A stretch of DNA of 64,000 bases from Bacteroidota bacterium (lineage in GTDB: Bacteria > Bacteroidota > Bacteroidia > Chitinophagales > Chitinophagaceae): NCBI GenBank assembly GCA_018267575.1, contig JAFDYF010000077.1, positions 124,001-188,000 of the forward strand, read 5' to 3'. The position numbers and the translations under genes were made by a program. A model generated the notes under the pieces. The model did no database searches. It was given only the letters and a program-made list of their open reading frames with translations, and was not told the origin of the DNA. Below, in pieces: positions 40,648 to 49,370 of the stretch (its first letter is position 1; each line of letters opens with the position of its first letter).

Positions 40648-41247
40648 ATGATGCAGATTGATTTTCAAAAATATAGTGATAGGCTGGTACCTGCCATCGT
40701 ACAGGATTTTACAACCAGTAAAGTGTTAATGCTCGGGTTTATGAACGAGGCTGCTTTTCAAAAAACGATGAGCGAAGGCAAGGTTGTTTTTTATAGCCGC
40801 TCCAAAAAAAGATTATGGATGAAAGGGGAGGAGAGCGGGAATTTTTTGTTGCTCAAGAGCATTTCCCCTGATTGTGATAATGATACCCTGTTGATCAAAG
40901 CCGTGCCATTGGGCCCCGTTTGTCATACGGGTGCTGATACATGTTGGAGCGAGAAAAACATCAAGGACGACTTCCTATTCTATCTGGAAAGCATTATAAA
41001 TTTGCGTAAGCAGGCTTCGCCGGAAGATTCTTATGTAGCCAAACTGTTTTCCAAGGGCATCAATAAAATAGCCCAAAAAGTGGGGGAAGAAGCCGTGGAA
41101 ATGGTGATTGAAGCAAAAGACAGTAACGAGGGGCTTTTTTTGAACGAATCGGCCGATTTATTGTTTCATTATCTGATACTGTTAAATGCAAAAGGTTATA
41201 CTTTGCAGGATGTAATAAACGTTTTAGAGCTAAGACATAAAAAATAG
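40648..41247 (+). CDS. hisIE: Bifunctional phosphoribosyl-AMP cyclohydrolase / phosphoribosyl-ATP pyrophosphatase
   Basis: A 199-residue fusion for steps 2 and 3 of histidine synthesis. Residues 1 to about 105 are the cyclohydrolase (LVPAIVQDFTTSKVLMLGFMNEAAF, VVFYSRSKKRLWMKGEESGN, DCDNDTLLIKA with the metal-binding aspartates, VCHTGADTCW with cysteines for zinc). Residues from about 108 are the pyrophosphatase (SPEDSYVAKLFSKGINKIAQKVGEEAVEMVIEA). With this gene the his pathway in the window is complete. The next gene starts 7 bp later but is unrelated. Confidence 0.96.
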   Translation: MMQIDFQKYSDRLVPAIVQDFTTSKVLMLGFMNEAAFQKTMSEGKVVFYSRSKKRLWMKGEESGNFLLLKSISPDCDNDTLLIKAVPLGPVCHTGADTCWSEKNIKDDFLFYLESIINLRKQASPEDSYVAKLFSKGINKIAQKVGEEAVEMVIEAKDSNEGLFLNESADLLFHYLILLNAKGYTLQDVINVLELRHKK

Positions 41248-41254
41248 TGTATTC

Positions 41255-42349
41255 ATGAAAAAAAATTTGTTATTGTTTTTTTTGTTGCCTTTGTGCGCAC
41301 TTGCTCAGAATGGTAAGAGGCTAGAGCTAAAAATAAATGGCAAAGTAACGGGGCTTCAGGAGAAATCGTTGGTATACCTCACTGATGGCAACAAGCCCAC
41401 CGACACATTGATGAAAGGGGTAGTGAAAGAAGGTTCTTTTGTGCTAGCGGGAGTGCTTCCTGAAACCAGTATCTACGAAATCAATTTTGGTAGCGCCCAA
41501 AAGAAATTCCCTTTGTTCATCGGTAATGAGCAGATCACTATTAAGGGCAACATAGAAAATTTGAAAGGGCTTGAAGTAACAGGGTCTACTTCTCAGAATG
41601 ATTTTTCGGAATTTCAGAAAACATTCAATCCCCTGATTATGCAATTAAATGCACTGCAACAGTCTTCCAGTTCAATGGAATTTGCCAGTAAGAAGGATTC
41701 ATTGATGCAACAGTTCGAGGCAATCAATACCCGGATCCAGAAAGAAGAGGACCAGTTTATCGGAAGCAAAAAATCATCTTTTGTCTCTCCCTTTGTGATG
41801 CTGGTGCTTTCGCAGTTGTCGGATAATACACAGCTTGAAAGAAGGTTCAATATGTTGGATGCCGAACCAAAGCAAGGTTTTTTTGGCAAGTACATTCAAG
41901 ATCAGATAGAAGGTAGCAAGATTGGGGAAATTGGTTCGGAGGCGATTGATTTTACACAAAGCGATACAGCCGGAAAACCTGTTCGGCTTTCATCTTTCAA
42001 AGGGAAATATGTGCTGGTTGATTTTTGGGCCTCTTGGTGTAGGCCTTGCAGAATGGAGAATCCGAATGTGGTGGCCACTTACAATAAATTCAAGGGTAAA
42101 AATTTTACAGTATTGGGCGTATCGCTGGATAAAGCAAAAGGTCCTTGGGTCCAAGCAATCAAGGATGATAACCTAACTTGGACTCATGTGAGTGACCTTA
42201 AATTTTGGAACAATGATGTGGCTGTGAAATACCATATTCAGCAGATTCCTCAAAACTTATTGATTGGACCTGATGGTAAAATTGTTGCGAAGAATTTGCG
42301 AGGTCCCGATTTGGAAAGTAAACTCTGTGAACTGCTTGGATGTAATTGA
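41255..42349 (+). CDS. TlpA-like thiol-disulfide oxidoreductase with DUF4369 domain
   Basis: A 364-residue exported protein; signal peptide about residues 1-17 (LLPLCALAQ). Residues about 22-115 resemble DUF4369 (LKINGKVTGLQEKSLVYL), a beta-rich domain found before thioredoxin domains in Bacteroidota. The C-terminal part (from about 225) is an AhpC/TSA-thioredoxin fold with WASWCRPCRMENP carrying the CxxC redox pair and the cis-proline IPQNLLI. It probably reduces disulfides in the periplasm. Only 7 bp after hisIE, so it may ride on the same message. Confidence 0.9.
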   Translation: MKKNLLLFFLLPLCALAQNGKRLELKINGKVTGLQEKSLVYLTDGNKPTDTLMKGVVKEGSFVLAGVLPETSIYEINFGSAQKKFPLFIGNEQITIKGNIENLKGLEVTGSTSQNDFSEFQKTFNPLIMQLNALQQSSSSMEFASKKDSLMQQFEAINTRIQKEEDQFIGSKKSSFVSPFVMLVLSQLSDNTQLERRFNMLDAEPKQGFFGKYIQDQIEGSKIGEIGSEAIDFTQSDTAGKPVRLSSFKGKYVLVDFWASWCRPCRMENPNVVATYNKFKGKNFTVLGVSLDKAKGPWVQAIKDDNLTWTHVSDLKFWNNDVAVKYHIQQIPQNLLIGPDGKIVAKNLRGPDLESKLCELLGCN

Positions 42350-42416
42350 GTACGTATAAATATCCCCCTTGGATTAACAAAGCCTTTATGGGTTTTTTAT
42401 AGTAAAATCGTTAGCA

Positions 42417-42445
42417 ATGGAAGAACTAGAAATGGAAGAACTAGA
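42417..42445 (+). repeat. Short direct repeat between convergent genes
   Basis: ATGGAAGAACTAGA occurs twice (42417-42430 and 42432-42445) with one base between. It lies in the 127-bp non-coding gap after the TlpA-like gene. Confidence 0.7.
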
Positions 42446-42476
42446 TATTCCCCATTTCTTACCGATTTTGTTTTTT

Positions 42477-43601
42477 CTAATTCACATCTTTTCCTTTTTT
42501 CAGCAATGTTGTCATTTTATCAAGGGTAGCTTTATCCGATGGGTCTATAGCCAATGGCTGCGCTTTTTGTGCAAAGACCAGTGCTTTTTTATAATGCCCA
42601 ATAGTTGAATAGGCTCTTGCCATTCCCGTTGTGGTGATAAATGAATTTGGATGCTTGTCATAGTTCATTTTGAAAGCATCAAAAGCCTCTTTATTTTTCT
42701 TTTCGGAGATCAGTTGCTTAGCATATTGGTGTACTTCATATTCATTTCCAAATGGCAATGCTTTTTTCATTGTTTCGTCCGCTTCGGAATTGCGACCTAG
42801 TTTTGCAAGTACTTGTGCCTTTGTGCGCCATGCTTGAAAGCTTTGGTCTCCCCCGAATTCATTATTGGTGGCTGAATCAGTCCAAAGAAGTGCTTGATCC
42901 AGATTGATATTTTTTTGCACACACCATTGTGCAGCTTGATTCCATGATTCCCAAGTAAATCCTTTTTTGGTACGAAGCTCTTTCCTGAAAGAGGCCAACT
43001 GTGTTTTTGTAAGATCCACTTCTACTTTAAAAGGGATCATCAATTTTTCCCATTGTAAGGCGATAATGGCACTATTGCTGGTTTGGTTTAAGAACTCATA
43101 TTTGAGCCATTCCACAGTTTTTTCTAGGGCAATTGGTTTTACTTTCACCTGCAATGCATCTTCCTTTGGGTCATAATAATAAGAGCCCCAAGAGGTACTA
43201 TTCTTTGAGAAAATAATCGTGCATTCATTAGGGTCATAAGCAATGAAAAAACCATATTGACCAGCGGGCAGGTCCTGACCTTCAATCTGTACATCGGTTG
43301 AAAATTCAATCGTAGTGTTTTCGTTAGCACCTGCACGCCAAGGGCTTTGTTTTGCACTGCCAAATCCCAGGTAGGAATAACCCACAGGAACCAATGCTCC
43401 CCAAATCTTTCCTTCCCTTCCTTTCACTCCTGGGCGGTCGTAGTGGATGCTTACATCGGTGAGGCCTATGCGCTCAGACACGGAGGCTTTTTTGTTGCCA
43501 CCACTGGGAGGCGTGGTTAGTTGTGCCTGAACCATATTCAAATAGAGCAAGGGTAAAAAAAGCAGTATGATTCTGAAAGACAAAATCTGTTTCATAAGCA
43601 A
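42477..43601 (-). CDS. Exported DUF2911 protein with C-terminal TPR-like region
   Basis: A 374-residue protein with a signal peptide (about residues 1-27, ending NMVQAQ). Residues about 40-190 are the DUF2911 domain: VSIHYDRPGVKGREGKIWGALVP, WRAGANENTTIEFSTDV, LPAGQYGFFIAYD and SWGSYYYDPKEDALQV are its usual landmarks. Residues about 230-370 are helical with repeats resembling TPR (AWRTKAQVLAKLGRNSEADETMKKAL, ARAYSTIGHYKKALVFAQKA). Function unknown for the family; location periplasmic. It stands alone between convergent and same-strand neighbours. Confidence 0.87.
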   Translation of the reverse strand: MLMKQILSFRIILLFLPLLYLNMVQAQLTTPPSGGNKKASVSERIGLTDVSIHYDRPGVKGREGKIWGALVPVGYSYLGFGSAKQSPWRAGANENTTIEFSTDVQIEGQDLPAGQYGFFIAYDPNECTIIFSKNSTSWGSYYYDPKEDALQVKVKPIALEKTVEWLKYEFLNQTSNSAIIALQWEKLMIPFKVEVDLTKTQLASFRKELRTKKGFTWESWNQAAQWCVQKNINLDQALLWTDSATNNEFGGDQSFQAWRTKAQVLAKLGRNSEADETMKKALPFGNEYEVHQYAKQLISEKKNKEAFDAFKMNYDKHPNSFITTTGMARAYSTIGHYKKALVFAQKAQPLAIDPSDKATLDKMTTLLKKGKDVN

Positions 43602-43733
43602 TTTGTTATTGATGAATAAAAATAATGCGACCCCATAAATTTAATGGTAATGTTTGCAGTTTAGCAATATTTTATGGTGAGATTACCTGTAATATGTAGG
43701 ATACAATAAAAAGGATAGGCGTAAGCGTTGGCG

Positions 43734-44459
43734 CTACACTGAGGATACAAGCTGTCTTTTATATATCTGTACCGCATTTTCATAACCAAGATAAAGCGCA
43801 TCGCAAACGAGGGCGTGCCCGATAGAAACCTCATCCAATCCGGGGATATGTTGGGCAAAATATTTTAAGTTGTCCAAGTCAAGGTCATGACCTGCATTTG
43901 TCCCCAACTTTAGTTCATTGGCCCTTTGGGCAGCAGCAATATAAGGGGCAATTGCTTTTTCTTTATTTGATAAATATTCTTTCGCATAGGCTTCTGTGTA
44001 AAGTTCTATCCGATCGGTTCCAGTTTCGGCGGCACCTTCCACCATTTTAATTTTGGGGTCAACGAAGATGGACACGCGTATCCCAGCTTTTTGAAAGACG
44101 CTGATGATTTCAGTAAGATATTTTTTATTGCTAATGGTATCCCATCCATGGTTGGACGTAATCTGGTTCAGGGAGTCGGGCACCAAGGTAACCTGTGTAG
44201 GATGGGCATTTAGAACAAGATCAACGAACTTTTGTTCTTGACAATTTCCTTCAATATTAAATTCGGTTGTGATTATTTTTTTAATGTCGTACACATCCTG
44301 ATAACGGATATGTCTTTCATCGGGTCGTGGGTGCACCGTCACTCCGTCTGCGCCAAATAGTTGGGCATCAATTGCCGCTTTGAGTACATTAGGATTGTTT
44401 CCACCCCGGCTATTACGCAAGGTGGCAAATTTGTTGATGTTCACAGATAGCTTCACCAT
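43734..44459 (-). CDS. pdxJ: Pyridoxine 5'-phosphate synthase
   Basis: A 241-residue TIM-barrel enzyme condensing 1-deoxyxylulose 5-phosphate with amino-acetone phosphate, last ring-forming step of vitamin B6 synthesis. LSVNINKFATLRNSRGGNNPNVLKAA at the N-terminus, GADGVTVHPRPDERHI near residue 34, EGNCQEQKFVDLVL, VTLVPDS near 95 and the C-terminal NAGHDLDLDNL and EVSIGHALVCDALYLG are all family signatures. No pdxA is adjacent. Confidence 0.96.
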   Translation of the reverse strand: MVKLSVNINKFATLRNSRGGNNPNVLKAAIDAQLFGADGVTVHPRPDERHIRYQDVYDIKKIITTEFNIEGNCQEQKFVDLVLNAHPTQVTLVPDSLNQITSNHGWDTISNKKYLTEIISVFQKAGIRVSIFVDPKIKMVEGAAETGTDRIELYTEAYAKEYLSNKEKAIAPYIAAAQRANELKLGTNAGHDLDLDNLKYFAQHIPGLDEVSIGHALVCDALYLGYENAVQIYKRQLVSSV

Positions 44460-45312
44460 GCCCCAAAGTTAAAAACCAATCCTGAGATTATCCTAAAAAT
44501 GGAAAGGAGCCCAGTGGGCTCCAATTTCCGGTAAACCGCCAGTAATATTTTCTGTTGTTTCTTAGTTTAGCTATTGTTTTTTAAAGGGCTGATTCTCTTA
44601 ATCTTTTATTAGGTCGGGGTTGCTAAATTTTATTGAAATCATTAGGTATGTTTCCATTAAAAAATAGCTTGGCGGTTTCTTTTGTGGTTTTTCTGTTTAG
44701 GGTTTGGATTCTTTGTTTTTCTTTCGATAAAGGATTTTTTGGGTCTTTCAAGGGATTGATTTTCTGGTTGGTTTTTTCAATGGTTTGGATTTTTGGTTTC
44801 TTAAGGATTTCTTGGTTTTTGTTTTTAATAGGATTCAGTCGTCTGTTTGGTTTTCGATGGTTTGGATTTTTAGGTTTCTTAGAATCTGGAATGATGTTTT
44901 TTAGGTTTGGATTATTTTCGGTTTTCATTCTATCGGATTCGTTATCTATAATACTAATTGCTTGCCATAAAAAATAGCTTTCATTATCAACTTGTTGCGA
45001 TTGCTAGTTTTGGATTTACCTCCCGCGGTGGGAATATCGCAGATCAATCATGGAATATTGGGTAGGGAAATGATCGTCTCATAGTCAATAATGTCTCATT
45101 TATTGCATTTTCGGTTATCCATGAATGTTTGCTGGCTCAAAGATGGATGAAGTTCAATAGGGATAAGGCTTTGAGGCAGATTCGTCTAAAGTGGTAATTA
45201 CGGATTTATTATACTAATAGTAAGAGAATAACGTTTTATAAAAAATTTTAACGAGTCATTAAACTTTAAGTATCCAATCCGTTCTAAGTAAAACAAAAAA
45301 TAATCCACCATC
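44460..45312. other. 853-bp region without a recognisable gene
   Basis: Near the left end is a perfect hairpin GGAGCCC-AGT-GGGCTCC (44506-44522). From about 44640 to 44940 the plus strand is rich in T and G, with diverged repeats of a unit containing ATGGTTTGGATTTTT followed by GGTTTCTTA (near 44779 and 44859). This gives an open frame on each strand (44623-44928 minus, rich in Lys, Asn and Pro; 44633-44977 plus, rich in Phe, Trp and Leu); neither resembles a protein family. The last 330 bp contain no gene and lead to the lipoprotein gene at 45313. Confidence 0.6.
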
Positions 45313-46302
45313 ATGAAAACAAACAATTTTCTAAGTGTTACACTATTGGCAGTTTCTTTAAGTATCTTTTTTGCTTGTAAGAAAGATAGCAGTCAATCAT
45401 CCAGTTCATCAACCAGTGCAACCAATATTCAAACAGCCGCTGATGATCAGACCATGTCCTCAAACGAAAATGATGCTGTTTCCAGTGATGCTACCGCTGC
45501 TTTGAATGCAAACGTAAGTATCGCGGGGGCTTCGTACAGTAGCGTTTCAAATTCTGGAAAATCAGTTTTAGGTATGGGCACGCTCAGTTCACTTATTTGT
45601 GATGCCACCGTTACTTACGATACTACCTCTACTTCAAAAACAATTACCATTGTTTATAATGGCACTAACTGTGAGGGCAACCGAACCCGCAGAGGTACTG
45701 TTATTATAGCTGTGCCAAAAGGTGAGCATTGGAAAGATGTTGGTGCTACCGTGAATATTAAAATTGATACCTTAATAATTACTCGCGTAAAAGATGGTAA
45801 AACAATTACACTCAATGGATCTAAAACCATCACAAATGTGAGTGGTGGCCTTTTGGTAGATTTGGCTTCAACTGTGGAGTCCATCACACATAATGTTAGT
45901 GATACCATATCCATTACTTTTGCCAATGGCAATACCCGCAATTGGATGTCATCCAAGCAAAGGGTATTTACTTATAACAATGGACTGTATGTTTCAACAA
46001 CCGGTACTGGCATAGTGGGCGCCAATTCAAATGTGGCAGAATGGGGCACCAACCGTTTTGGCGTTAGCTTTCAAAATTTGATTACTGCTCCCAAACAGAT
46101 TGCTCAATCTTGTGGCTTTGATTTGATAAGTGGTCAGGACTCTATTATCAGGTCGGATAATATCACGTCTGTGATTACTTATGGATTAGATGCCAACGGA
46201 GCTGCACTTACTGCTTGCCCAACTTCAGGTTATATTTATGCAAAACTGGTTTGGTCAAATGGCAATAATGGCAAGCAATACACGTTTATTTATCCTTATT
46301 AA
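45313..46302 (+). CDS. Lipoprotein of unknown function
   Basis: A 329-residue protein with a lipoprotein signal (LAVSLSIFFAC, Cys at residue 22) followed by a Ser-rich linker (about 26-38) and a beta-rich body with many Thr, Ser and Asn residues, for example TTSTSKTITIVYNGTNCEGNRTRRGTVII. I do not recognise the family; similar lipoproteins without known role are common in Chitinophagaceae. It stands alone, with its own terminator, and is likely displayed in the outer membrane or periplasm. Confidence 0.85.
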   Translation: MKTNNFLSVTLLAVSLSIFFACKKDSSQSSSSSTSATNIQTAADDQTMSSNENDAVSSDATAALNANVSIAGASYSSVSNSGKSVLGMGTLSSLICDATVTYDTTSTSKTITIVYNGTNCEGNRTRRGTVIIAVPKGEHWKDVGATVNIKIDTLIITRVKDGKTITLNGSKTITNVSGGLLVDLASTVESITHNVSDTISITFANGNTRNWMSSKQRVFTYNNGLYVSTTGTGIVGANSNVAEWGTNRFGVSFQNLITAPKQIAQSCGFDLISGQDSIIRSDNITSVITYGLDANGAALTACPTSGYIYAKLVWSNGNNGKQYTFIYPY

Positions 46303-46324
46303 TAAATTCGATTTCTTTATTCAT

Positions 46325-46357
46325 AAAGCCTCAGTTTATACTGGGGCTTTATTATTT
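46325..46357 (+). terminator. Intrinsic terminator after the lipoprotein gene
   Basis: AAAGCCTCAG (46325-46334), loop TTTATA, CTGGGGCTTT (46341-46350): ten pairs including one G-T, followed by ATTATTTATTT. It sits between two convergent genes and works best for the plus strand. Confidence 0.8.
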
Positions 46358-46362
46358 ATTTA

Positions 46363-47196
46363 CTAACTGAAAAGGGAAAGTTGAGCGTGGTTGCGGGTTC
46401 TTTTCTTTTTGGAAATGCTATTTTGATTGATTTCCCCGATTGTATAAACCGCTGTTTCTTTATATCGTGAAGCAACAATGATTTCAGTATTGTTAGCATG
46501 GGGAGTAAACAGTTCCTCAACCAGCTTCATGCTGTTGTTGTTTTTTGATAGATGGGAAAGTATCAGATGACTTAAATGCTTGCTTTTGTTTTTCAGGAAA
46601 AGTTCCAATGCCTGATCATTGGATAAATGCCCATTTTCTCCACTAATACGTTTTTTTAAGAAGGTGGGATAGTTTCCGTTGGCAAGCATCTGTTCACAAT
46701 AATTGCTTTCAAGAAATGCGGCGTGGCATTTTTTAAAATGACTGATCAAGTTTTCGCAAACTGTACCAATATCGGTGAAGACTCCAATATTGATACCATT
46801 TTGGGATATCATAAAACTATAGGGATCACTTGCGTCATGAAATTTTGGGAATGCGTTTATGGATAGGCCTCCAATCTCAACTGGCTTGAATGCTTCAAAT
46901 GAATTGATTAAATGCTTTTCAACAGGTATATTGGCTGCAGCCAAAGTGGGGGCTGTAATATAAACAGGTAGCTGATATTTTTTTGAGATGCCCGGTATGC
47001 CTGTAATATGGTCTGAATGTTCGTGCGAAACAAAAATGGCTTTTACCAAATCCATGGAAAGCCCAATCTTTTTCATTCTTTTTTCGGTCTCCCTGCATGA
47101 AATGCCAGCATCTATCAGTACGGCTTCCCTATCGTTGCCAATATAATAACAATTGCCGTTGCTGCCAGAATTGATGGAGGAGATTTGTAAAGACAT
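46363..47196 (-). CDS. MBL-fold metallo-hydrolase (YycJ-like)
   Basis: A 277-residue metallo-beta-lactamase-fold hydrolase. The zinc motif is FVSHEHSDHITG near residue 55 (HxHxDH), the N-terminal SSINSGSNGNCYYIGNDREAVLIDAGISC is typical of YycJ/WalJ-like proteins, and later metal ligands lie in GVFTDIGTVCE and LSHLSKNNNS. In other bacteria members act as nucleases or in envelope control; the role here is unknown. It has a 32-bp gap to the ThuA gene on the same strand. Confidence 0.88.
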   Translation of the reverse strand: MSLQISSINSGSNGNCYYIGNDREAVLIDAGISCRETEKRMKKIGLSMDLVKAIFVSHEHSDHITGIPGISKKYQLPVYITAPTLAAANIPVEKHLINSFEAFKPVEIGGLSINAFPKFHDASDPYSFMISQNGINIGVFTDIGTVCENLISHFKKCHAAFLESNYCEQMLANGNYPTFLKKRISGENGHLSNDQALELFLKNKSKHLSHLILSHLSKNNNSMKLVEELFTPHANNTEIIVASRYKETAVYTIGEINQNSISKKKRTRNHAQLSLFS

Positions 47197-47228
47197 AGAA
47201 GACCAAAATTAGTGCAAAGCGGAGTATT

Positions 47229-48086
47229 TTATGGTTCTTGTTTTTTGACTTTTCCTAACCACATCAAAGCATTGAGTATAAACCGATCCTGCATCTCATT
47301 TCCAAACTGGAACGATAGTTCTTTGTTGGTGCCAAGTTCATAATCAATATCGTTATGCCCCATGTTCACATAGATCATTCTGTATTTTTTGTTAGTCCAG
47401 GCAACGGGGTAATATCCCGCATGCCATATTTCTTGAGGCTTGGGACCGGTACCCAATGGAAAACTAACGGGGTCGATAGATAAAAGAATTTGTATGTCTG
47501 GGTTTTTTCTCAGATCTTTTTCCCAACGATACCATTCGTTGGGCGAAGACTTGAAACAAGCGGGCAGTCTTTTGGTTGCTGGATGCTCCTTGTCTTCTAC
47601 ACGCAGGATGGCAGCAGTGGGCCGCCAGGTATTCCCTTCGTATTGACCAGCACCTATGAACTCGTTATGATACCAATCCCAATTTTCGGGGAAAGCAGAA
47701 GGGGTAAGTGCAAACCCTGCGAAATGAAAACCCATCCATGCGCCTCCATGTTCCATATAGTTTCTGAATGCATTTCTTTGCAAGGGGCTGTCCGGTCGGG
47801 TATCTAAAAAAAGCACTACTTGGTAATGCGAAAGAAATTTTTCGTTTAAATGACTCCAGTCATTGTTAGAATCGTATTGGTAATGGTTGGAATCAGCCAT
47901 TTTTGCGAACCATTTGTTTGCTTCATGTACAAAGCTGATATGTGCCAGATCGTTTTTGGCAGTATAAAATGCAATGACTTTAAATATGGGTTTGGTAACC
48001 TGGGAAAATCCAGATTGCAATAAAATAGAAAATAAAAAAGTGAGAGCCCAAAAATATCTAGCTGTCTTCCTGCTTGTGTTATTCAT
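47229..48086 (-). CDS. Exported ThuA domain protein
   Basis: A 285-residue protein with a signal peptide (about residues 1-28, ending SGFSQ). The rest is a ThuA/trehalose-utilisation type domain of the class I amidotransferase-like fold: FKVIAFYTAKNDLAHISFVHEANKW, YQVVLFLDTRPDSPLQRNAFRNYMEHGGAWMGFHFAG and PVAWTNKKYRMIYVNMGHNDIDYE. No nucleophilic cysteine is at the elbow. Members are often next to Gfo/Idh or sugar genes; here the neighbour is a metallo-hydrolase. Role unknown. Confidence 0.87.
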   Translation of the reverse strand: MNNTSRKTARYFWALTFLFSILLQSGFSQVTKPIFKVIAFYTAKNDLAHISFVHEANKWFAKMADSNHYQYDSNNDWSHLNEKFLSHYQVVLFLDTRPDSPLQRNAFRNYMEHGGAWMGFHFAGFALTPSAFPENWDWYHNEFIGAGQYEGNTWRPTAAILRVEDKEHPATKRLPACFKSSPNEWYRWEKDLRKNPDIQILLSIDPVSFPLGTGPKPQEIWHAGYYPVAWTNKKYRMIYVNMGHNDIDYELGTNKELSFQFGNEMQDRFILNALMWLGKVKKQEP

Positions 48087-48174
48087 AAATCTTGTGGGAT
48101 GAAGATAAACTACCTAAGTAATTTACAACCATTCTAATTAGTACTGATGCCTTTTTTATAAGCGAATTCTTATT

Positions 48175-48182
48175 TACATTTG
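48175..48182 (+). promoter_or_regulatory. -7 box upstream of trhO
   Basis: TACATTTG is an exact TAnnTTTG match, 49 bp before the trhO ATG. No clear TTTG at the -33 position; a T-rich stretch (CTTTTTTATA) lies there instead. Confidence 0.5.
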
Positions 48183-48231
48183 CATCTCGAAATTTTGTTC
48201 ACAAGGCAAGTGTCCTTAAAATTTCTTAATT

Positions 48232-49281
48232 ATGGCAGCATTACACAATCGTATTTCTCAAAGGGAATTAAAAGAGCGTCTATTCCAAGAGACAGAACCC
48301 CGCACGACCATTTCCTTTTACCATTATTTTTTTATTGAAGACCCCAAACAGTTCCGCGATCGATTCTATCAGTCGTTGGATGCACTGAAGGTTTTCGGTC
48401 GCATATATGTGGCACAGGAAGGCATCAATGCGCAGATCAGCGTACCACAAAGTAATTTTGAAGCACTGAAAAACTATCTCTATTCAATTGATTCATTGAC
48501 AGGGCTTCGGTTAAACATTGCCGTTGATGACGACGGGAAATCTTTTTGGGTATTGAAAATAAAAGTGCGTGATAAGATAGTGGCTGATGGGATCGATGAC
48601 CCTAGTTTCGATATGCGAAATAGAGGGAAATATGTAAATGCAGAAGAGTTCAATCGGCTTACCGAGAAACCTGAAACCATTGTGGTGGACATGCGCAACC
48701 ATTATGAATATGAGGTGGGGCATTTTAAGGATGCGATGGAGATTCCCTCCGACACTTTCCGGGAACAGTTGCCCATGAGCGTGGATATGTTGCAGGATAA
48801 AAAAGATACCGATATCATCATGTACTGCACCGGTGGTATCCGATGCGAAAAGGCGAGTGCTTATCTTTTGCACCGTGGCTTTAAAAATGTGTATCATCTG
48901 GAAGGGGGCATCATCAATTATGCTCGCCAGGCAAAGGAAAAGGGGCTGCCCAATAAATTCTTTGGGAAAAATTTCGTGTTTGACGAACGGCTGGGAGAGC
49001 GCATTTCTGAAGATGTGATTGCCAAATGCCATCAATGCGGCAAACCCGCCGATAGCCATACCAATTGCAAAAATGATGGCTGCCATTTACTCTTTATTCA
49101 ATGTGAGGAATGCGCCAAAAAATATGATGGTTGTTGCAGTCCTGAATGCCAGGAGATTTATAATATGCCGGAAGGGGAACAAAAAGAATTGAGAAAGGGG
49201 AAAATGAATGGCATCATGGTATTCAACAAATCGCGGCATCGACTGAGACCGAGGCTCGGGGAAGATGGCGTGAAAAGTTGA
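48232..49281 (+). CDS. trhO: tRNA uridine(34) hydroxylase, rhodanese-like
   Basis: A 349-residue protein of the TrhO (YceA, UPF0176) family, which hydroxylates U34 of tRNAs in an oxygen-dependent way before further wobble modification. The N-terminal domain has [17 protein letters not shown] and [15 protein letters not shown]; the central rhodanese domain runs about 125-220 with the cysteine in [18 protein letters not shown] and [13 protein letters not shown]; the C-terminal region has paired cysteines ([31 protein letters not shown]) that could bind zinc. Length is normal for the long form. Confidence 0.93.
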   Translation: MAALHNRISQRELKERLFQETEPRTTISFYHYFFIEDPKQFRDRFYQSLDALKVFGRIYVAQEGINAQISVPQSNFEALKNYLYSIDSLTGLRLNIAVDDDGKSFWVLKIKVRDKIVADGIDDPSFDMRNRGKYVNAEEFNRLTEKPETIVVDMRNHYEYEVGHFKDAMEIPSDTFREQLPMSVDMLQDKKDTDIIMYCTGGIRCEKASAYLLHRGFKNVYHLEGGIINYARQAKEKGLPNKFFGKNFVFDERLGERISEDVIAKCHQCGKPADSHTNCKNDGCHLLFIQCEECAKKYDGCCSPECQEIYNMPEGEQKELRKGKMNGIMVFNKSRHRLRPRLGEDGVKS

Positions 49282-49370
49282 ATGAAAGCTATGTTGTAAG
49301 GTGTCTCGACTTTTTCCCGAAATTTTAAACGCGGGAAGAAGAATCATGACTGAACTTCTAAAATTATACA

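Noticed and set aside
42376..42410. Weak hairpin after the TlpA-like gene as a terminator
   Set aside because: AAAGCC and GGGTTT pair only with an internal mismatch; not strong enough to call.
42417..42608. A 63-codon plus-strand frame after the TlpA-like gene
   Set aside because: Its first codons are a short direct repeat and the rest is antisense to the end of the DUF2911 gene.
44623..44977. Open frames of 101 and 114 codons on the two strands
   Set aside because: Both arise from the same low-complexity repeat block; neither has a signal, domain or composition of a real protein in this genome. Kept only as a region and a finding.
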